This document shows, piece after piece, positions 12,383-16,767 of a DNA stretch of 16,767 bases (positions are counted from its first letter, which is position 1; every line of letters starts with the position of its first letter). This DNA comes from Gammaproteobacteria bacterium (GTDB lineage Bacteria > Pseudomonadota > Gammaproteobacteria > Steroidobacterales > Steroidobacteraceae), in assembly GCA_030039615.1 (NCBI GenBank), contig JASHVF010000150.1, positions 1-16,767 on the forward strand. Reading direction: 5' to 3'. The notes under the pieces are model-generated. The model ran no database searches and was not told where the DNA came from. It saw only the letters and a program-made list of their open reading frames with translations. The translations under genes and the position numbers were made by a program.

Positions 12383-14002
12383 GTGCGATCGCTCATCGAT
12401 CAGGTCCTTGAGGAGATCCGCAGCGCCTGGCGCTTCCGCTGGCTGGCGCTCGCCGTCGGCGGCACGATCGCGCTGTTGGGCTGGATGGCAGTGTTCGCCA
12501 TGCCGGACCGTTACCAGGCCGGCGCGAAGGTCTTCGTAGATACGCGGACTGCGCTGAAGCCCGTACTGCAGGGCCTGACCGTCGGGCAGGACGTGGATGC
12601 GGAGCTCAACTACGTCCGTCAGTCGCTGCTGGCGGGACCGCAGCTGGAGCGGATCGCGCGCGAAGCGGGTGTGATTCCACCCGGAAGTGACGCTCACAGC
12701 AGGGAGCAGCTGCTGCAGGGCCTGGGCAACCGTATCGAGATCAGTGTGCGCAGTGCGAGCGGTCGGGAGGAGGACCGTAGTACCGCGGGCAGCATCTACA
12801 GCATCGACTTCCAGGATGGCGATCGCGCGCGCAGCCTCAAGGTCGTCACGACCCTGCTCGATACGCTCGTCAACCAGACGCTCGGCGGCAAGCGTGAGGG
12901 CGCGGAGAGCGCGCAGCAGTTCCTGCAGACCCAGATACATGACTATGAGCAGCGCCTGCGCACCGCCGAGGACCGCCTCGCGGCCTTCAAGTCGCGCCAC
13001 ATCGGCTTGCTGCCGACGGAGCAGGGCGGAGCCTTTGCCGAGCTGCAGAAGGAGAACAACGCGATCGATGACACCAAGACCAAGCTCGCTCAGTCGCGTG
13101 CGCGACGCGCTGAGCTGGAGCGGCAGTTGCGCGGTGACGCGGCGGTCGCAGCCTCGGCACCCGCGCCGTCGGCGGCCGCGGGCGGCGGGACGGGAGCCGG
13201 CTTTGACACGCTGTCGCGGATCGCCGAGACGCAGGCGCGTCTCGATGAGCTGCTGCTGAAATTCACCGACAAGCACCCCGACGTCATTGCAGCACGGCAG
13301 ACACTCGAGGAGCTTCAGCGCCGGCGGGCCGCCGAGGTCGACAGTCTCAAGCACGGCGATGCCGACGCGGCAGCGACCAGCCGGGCGAGCGCCAATCCCG
13401 TCTACCAGAGCATTCAGCTGGAGCTCAACAAGGAGGATGTCGAGATCGCCGACCTCAATATGGAGCTCGAGCAGCAGGAAACGAAGGCTGCGGAGCTGCG
13501 CCGGCTGCTCGATACGGCGCCGCAGGTCGAGGCGGAGTACGCTCAGCTAAACCGCGACTATGACGTGAACAAATCGCAATACACGGCCTTGCTGGGGAAC
13601 TACGAGAAGGCGCGTCTCGGCGAGCGAGCGGACAATGCCGGCTCCGTTCGCTTCGAGATCGTGGAGCCACCCGCGGCGAGCTATCAGCCGGTCTGGCCGC
13701 ACCGCGTCCAGCTGCTGGGCGGTGTGCTGCTTGCGGCGCTGGCGGCTGGTGCGGCGGTGGCATACGGGCTTCACCAGCTGCACCCCGTGCTCAGCTCGGT
13801 GGGCGCGCTGGCTGAGCTCACGGGCGTGACCGTCCTCGGCATGGTCGGCAGTGCATTCCCGCAGCGCACGCGCCGGGCCGCGATCCGGGATCGCGTACGC
13901 CTGGCATGTGCCTTCGGCGGGCTCTTTGTAGCGTTTGGGGTGGCAGTCGCTTTGAGCGCCGCCGGACTGCGACTGAGCCTGCCGATGCTCAAGTACTGGT
14001 GA
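12383..14002 (+). CDS. Wzz/GumC-like polysaccharide chain-length determinant, XrtA-system type
   Basis: This 539-residue polysaccharide co-polymerase has an N-terminal membrane segment at about 20-40 (LALAVGGTIALLGWMAVFAM) followed by PDRYQAGAKVFVDT, characteristic of Wzz domains. A long periplasmic region is rich in coiled-coil heptads (YEQRLRTAEDRLAAFKSRH; AELQKENNAIDDTKTKLAQS). C-terminal membrane helices lie at about 440-465 and 505-530. The opening MRSLIDQVLEEIRSAWRFRW resembles the family linked to exosortase A (PEP-CTERM) exopolysaccharide loci. It sets polymer length with a cognate tyrosine autokinase, which is the next gene, four bases away. The start GTG 12383 fits the family N-terminus; GAGG lies directly before it, unusually close. 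The residues after the second helix make a third helix likely. Confidence 0.88.
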   Translation: MRSLIDQVLEEIRSAWRFRWLALAVGGTIALLGWMAVFAMPDRYQAGAKVFVDTRTALKPVLQGLTVGQDVDAELNYVRQSLLAGPQLERIAREAGVIPPGSDAHSREQLLQGLGNRIEISVRSASGREEDRSTAGSIYSIDFQDGDRARSLKVVTTLLDTLVNQTLGGKREGAESAQQFLQTQIHDYEQRLRTAEDRLAAFKSRHIGLLPTEQGGAFAELQKENNAIDDTKTKLAQSRARRAELERQLRGDAAVAASAPAPSAAAGGGTGAGFDTLSRIAETQARLDELLLKFTDKHPDVIAARQTLEELQRRRAAEVDSLKHGDADAAATSRASANPVYQSIQLELNKEDVEIADLNMELEQQETKAAELRRLLDTAPQVEAEYAQLNRDYDVNKSQYTALLGNYEKARLGERADNAGSVRFEIVEPPAASYQPVWPHRVQLLGGVLLAALAAGAAVAYGLHQLHPVLSSVGALAELTGVTVLGMVGSAFPQRTRRAAIRDRVRLACAFGGLFVAFGVAVALSAAGLRLSLPMLKYW

Positions 14003-14006
14003 GCCC

Positions 14007-14897
14007 GTGAGCATCATCGAGAACGCATTGCAGAAACTCAGGGGCACGGGTCCGGCCGCGGGTCCACGCGGCGATGCCACCGCCGTGCGCGCGGCGGGCA
14101 CTGCCGGTGCCGCCGGCGCGCTCACGGCGGCACCACCCGCCGCGGGGTACGCGCTCAAGCGCATGATGTTCGACGCTGCCGGCCTGTGTGCGGCGGGCTA
14201 CCTGCCCGAGCACGACGACGAGCGCCGTCTGGCCGATCATTTTCGGCGCATCAAGCGCCCGCTCATCGAGAAGGCGCTGGCTGCGGATGCGACCGCCGAC
14301 ATGCGGCTGATCCTCGTCTCGAGCGCGCTGCCAGGCGAGGGCAAGACCTTCACCAGCATCAATCTGGCGCTCAGCATGGCGCAGGAGCGCGATATCAGCG
14401 CGCTGTTGGTCGACGCCGACGTGCCGAAGAAGCGCATCAGCGAGATGTGCGGAGTGCGCCGCGAGCCGGGCCTGGTCGACGCCGTGATGGACGAGTCGCT
14501 GGACGTGGAGTCGCTGATTCTGCGTACCGACGTGCGCGGGCTCGACGTTCTGCCGGCCGGCAGGTCCGTCCACAATGCCACTGAGCTCCTCGCGAGTGCG
14601 CGCATGGCGCAGATCGCGATGCGGCTCGGCGCGCGCAACCCGCGCCGCCTCATCGTATTCGATGCGCCGCCGCTGCTGGTTTCGAGCGAGGCGCGCGCGC
14701 TGCTGCAGCTGCCGGCGCAGGTTGTTCTCGTGGTGCGTTCGGGCGAGACGCCGCGCCGTGCGATCCTCGAGGCAATCTCACTCGTCGATCCCAAGAAACT
14801 GACGGGGCTGGTTCTGAACGACACGCCCGTGGGAACGGACGGCTATTACGGCTATTACGCCCCGGCTGGCGACCAGCATTCCGGGGAGCGTGCGTGA
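14007..14897 (+). CDS. BY-kinase: polysaccharide-locus tyrosine autokinase, XrtA-system type
   Basis: This 296-residue cytoplasmic P-loop kinase begins MSIIENALQKLR, the usual N-terminus of PEP-CTERM-locus tyrosine autokinases, which supports the GTG start at 14007. The Walker A motif is SSALPGEGKT with Lys113 at about 113. Walker A' is LLVDADVP (133-140) and Walker B is LIVFDAPP (215-222). The tail DGYYGYYAP has four tyrosines (280, 281, 283, 284) as likely autophosphorylation sites. Residues 12-47 form an Ala/Gly/Pro-rich linker. It partners with the chain-length determinant encoded just upstream, whose overlapping stop region supplies the GGTGAG ribosome binding site. Autophosphorylation cycles of this pair control exopolysaccharide polymerisation and export. 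Confidence 0.9.
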   Translation: MSIIENALQKLRGTGPAAGPRGDATAVRAAGTAGAAGALTAAPPAAGYALKRMMFDAAGLCAAGYLPEHDDERRLADHFRRIKRPLIEKALAADATADMRLILVSSALPGEGKTFTSINLALSMAQERDISALLVDADVPKKRISEMCGVRREPGLVDAVMDESLDVESLILRTDVRGLDVLPAGRSVHNATELLASARMAQIAMRLGARNPRRLIVFDAPPLLVSSEARALLQLPAQVVLVVRSGETPRRAILEAISLVDPKKLTGLVLNDTPVGTDGYYGYYAPAGDQHSGERA

Positions 14898-14900
14898 GGC

Positions 14901-16283
14901 TTACGGGTCAACCCGCGGGACGAGTGTGGCGCGCCCGGGCAACTCATCGAACTGCACCACCGCGCTGAGAACCGCCCAGAAGCGCTCGTTGGCGACCGAG
15001 CGTGAGAATCGCAGCGCCTCTTCCTTCGACGGCGCCCGCAGCCGTCCCTCGAGGACGTGCCGGCGATACAGCTCCAGCAGCGCGTCCTTCAGCGCCCCCG
15101 GGGTACGCGGGTCGACCTGATTGATCCCGCTGATGCCGGCGACGACCTGCGCGGTTTCGCAGTCGTGCTCGCAGATCAGCAGTATCTCGCGGCCACTCGC
15201 CAGATGCTCATAGGTCTTGGCCGGTACGGACAGGTGCTGCTGCTGCGCGATGTTAAGCAGCAGCGTCGAGCCCGCGACCGCCTCAGTAACCTCCCACTGC
15301 GGCACGTTCGGCCGAATCTGGACGACCGCCGCCGCGCGCTTGCCCCGCAGCCACTCGCGGAGCGATCGGCCGCCGTACTCCTCCACGCTTCCCATGAACG
15401 TGAGGCTGATGCGGCTCGGATCGATCCCGGGCTGGTGCAGCAGGTGCTCGAGCGCCTCGAGCAGGGGAAAGGGATCACGGCCGAAATACAGGTCGCCGGC
15501 AAACAGCATGACCAGCCGTCCGCCGGTGCTTGCCGGCGCCTGCTGGATCTCCTCGTCGAAGCCGTTGCGTACCAGATGGAGCTTTTCCCGCGTGTCAGGA
15601 TAGCGTGCCGCCAGCAGCTTGGTCACCGTGGCGCCCGTGGAGGTGATCGCCGTCGCCGAGCGCAGCGTCCAGGCCTCAAGCAATCGCAACAGGCGCAGCT
15701 CCATGCGCCGCTCGGGGTGCGCGTAGTTGATCGCGTCCGTCCACGGATCACGCATATCGGCGATGTACGGGACTCGCAGCCAGCGTGCCGCGAGGGCGCC
15801 TGAGAGCAGCAGCGTGTTCGGCGGGGCCGATGCAACCACCAGTCGTGCCTGGAACCTCTTGCCGGCACGCTGCGCGGCGCGTGCGGCCCGCCAGCCCCAG
15901 CGCTTCTGGTCGTCGATGAAGTACAGGCAGCGGAAGAACAGACGGCGGGCTCGCGACAGGGCCCGCCGCAGAGCGGAGGGAGCGCGGACCGCGCCGGCGG
16001 ACGGGGCCTGGCGCTTCTCTCCGAACATGCTCTGCTTGAGGAGCACAGCCGCGTCGATCAGTACTCGGCGAGGCTGTTTCACCGGAATTGCGATGACGCC
16101 AGGCAGCAATTCGGAGCCGGCCTCGACCTGCGCACCGGCGAACGCGCTGACCACGAGAACCCTGACGCCCTTGCTCGCGAGGAACCGAGCGAGGGCTGTG
16201 GGCCTGCGACCGCCGATCGCATTTGATGGATGGAAGTGATACGAGATCAGCAGTACGGTCGGCGGATTCAAGACGTCGCCCAC
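14901..16283 (-). CDS. GT4-like (GT-B fold) glycosyltransferase
   Basis: This 460-residue protein has a two-domain GT-B pattern. The N-terminal half has VLLISYHFHPSNAIGGRRPT, VVASAPPNTLLL and ADMRDPW (175-181). A linker ends in HLVRNGFD (236-243). The C-terminal nucleotide-sugar domain has MLFAGDLYFGRDPFPLLEAL and the PAKTYEHLASG motif at 354-364, where the Glu normally contacts the donor sugar. It should transfer a sugar during exopolysaccharide repeat-unit synthesis in the cytoplasm; donor and acceptor are unknown. It points against the kinase gene, with only three bases between the stops. The start is taken as GTG 16283, with TTG 16271 the alternative; no ribosome binding site is strong. 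No membrane helix is evident. Confidence 0.85.
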   Translation of the reverse strand: MGDVLNPPTVLLISYHFHPSNAIGGRRPTALARFLASKGVRVLVVSAFAGAQVEAGSELLPGVIAIPVKQPRRVLIDAAVLLKQSMFGEKRQAPSAGAVRAPSALRRALSRARRLFFRCLYFIDDQKRWGWRAARAAQRAGKRFQARLVVASAPPNTLLLSGALAARWLRVPYIADMRDPWTDAINYAHPERRMELRLLRLLEAWTLRSATAITSTGATVTKLLAARYPDTREKLHLVRNGFDEEIQQAPASTGGRLVMLFAGDLYFGRDPFPLLEALEHLLHQPGIDPSRISLTFMGSVEEYGGRSLREWLRGKRAAAVVQIRPNVPQWEVTEAVAGSTLLLNIAQQQHLSVPAKTYEHLASGREILLICEHDCETAQVVAGISGINQVDPRTPGALKDALLELYRRHVLEGRLRAPSKEEALRFSRSVANERFWAVLSAVVQFDELPGRATLVPRVDP

Positions 16284-16399
16284 ATCGATGTCATGGCGCC
16301 AGCGTGAGGAAACGCTGTCGCCGGGGAAGCGCTAGGATAGCATCGAATACGTGAACCTGATTCAGCGCCTCGGGGCGACATCGATAGACAGGGAGCGGC

Positions 16400-16606
16400 T
16401 TGCCAATTAACGAGTCTGCATCGCACGCTCGGGCGCGGATGCTACAGCGCGCGGTTGCCGCATTCACCGTGGGCGCGATCGGCAGGATCACAAAGCTCAT
16501 TCCGGGCCTGATCGGCCTGCCGGCGATCATCGCCGCTACCCGGCCCCTGCTGCAAAAATCCGAGCCGGTACAGATTGCCGCCGTCGTGGTCCGCCCGGCA
16601 AGCTGA
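16400..16606 (+). CDS. small hypothetical protein, hydrophobic
   Basis: This is a 68-codon open frame, starting at TTG 16400 with GGGAG four bases upstream (16391-16395) or at ATG 16439. The protein is rich in Ala, Ile and Leu, with a moderately hydrophobic centre (RAVAAFTVGAIGRITKLIPG, then LIGLPAIIAATRPLL). Third codon positions are mostly G/C but less so than in neighbouring genes. It ends 11 bases before the flippase start, so it could be its upstream operon partner. I do not recognise the family, and it may not be a real gene. Confidence 0.35.
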   Translation: MPINESASHARARMLQRAVAAFTVGAIGRITKLIPGLIGLPAIIAATRPLLQKSEPVQIAAVVVRPAS

Positions 16607-16617
16607 CGCGCCGACGC

Positions 16618-16767
16618 GTGCCTGCCTCGACCGCATCCCCCGGACGATTCTCGGCCGCCGTGTTGTGGGCACTGGCGGCGCGCCAGATGGACCGGCTGAT
16701 CGGCATTGTCAGCATCTCGATCCTGTCGCGGCTGCTTTCGCCGGTCGACTTCGGTCTGGTGGCCATG
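16618..16767 (+). CDS. Wzx-like polysaccharide flippase (MOP superfamily), N-terminal fragment
   Basis: The first 50 codons are present and the gene leaves the window on the right. After a short polar N-terminus the sequence reads AAVLWALAARQMDRLIGIVS, then ISILSRLLSPVDFGLVAM. This is the typical first transmembrane helix and SRLLSPxDFG motif of lipopolysaccharide/exopolysaccharide flippases of the WzxC/MOP type. Such proteins move undecaprenyl-linked repeat units across the inner membrane. The start is GTG 16618; an ATG at residue 24 is less likely because it would cut the first helix. It fits the polysaccharide locus starting at 12383. Confidence 0.75.
   Translation, partial: MPASTASPGRFSAAVLWALAARQMDRLIGIVSISILSRLLSPVDFGLVAM

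Noticed and set aside
12206..13354. 382-codon minus-strand open frame across the chain-length determinant
   Set aside because: No motifs or start context; it mirrors a well-supported Wzz-type gene.

Overview
This GC-rich window has dense, mostly overlapping genes and strong G/C bias at third codon positions. It looks like a chromosomal segment of a proteobacterium. An XrtA/PEP-CTERM-type polysaccharide locus beside a c-di-GMP-I riboswitch suggests a gamma- or betaproteobacterium, possibly of the Steroidobacter/Nevskia/Xanthomonadales kind. That placement is inferred from gene content only. I see no rRNA, tRNA, CRISPR array, insertion sequence or phage gene.

Layout. (1) 1-233, minus: the N-terminus of an RND-type efflux membrane-fusion protein that runs off the left edge. 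(2) 234-633: a 400-bp intergenic stretch with a strong minus-strand intrinsic terminator (307-344) and further hairpins, possibly a small RNA. (3) 634-11079: an eleven-gene block in five small transcription units. These are ACP, acyl-AMP ligase and SDR (+); a FATP/FadD-like acyl-CoA synthetase (-); a MetY-like PLP sulfhydrylase (+); a second carrier protein and a MetA-like homoserine acyltransferase (-); and an acyl-CoA-dehydrogenase-like flavoprotein, an amino acid:[carrier protein] ligase, an HSL-type alpha/beta hydrolase and an NTF2/SnoaL-like protein (+). (4) 11080-12086: a c-di-GMP-I (GEMM-I) riboswitch and the lipoprotein it should control. (5) 12383-16767: a Wzz-like chain-length determinant, a BY-type tyrosine autokinase, a minus-strand glycosyltransferase, a small uncharacterised ORF and the start of a Wzx-like flippase that leaves the window on the right.

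How the genes may work together. Region 3 is the most unusual part. It has two carrier proteins, three ATP-dependent activating enzymes (one derived from seryl-tRNA synthetase), two homologues of methionine-biosynthesis enzymes, two redox enzymes and two possible tailoring or release enzymes. There is no PKS or NRPS megasynthase. I infer a small-molecule pathway in which an amino acid is loaded on a free-standing carrier protein, oxidised while tethered, and combined with an acyl group and perhaps a homoserine- or homocysteine-derived unit. The product is unknown. Regions 4 and 5 look like surface and biofilm functions, with c-di-GMP control of a secreted Ig/FN3 lipoprotein next to exopolysaccharide assembly genes.
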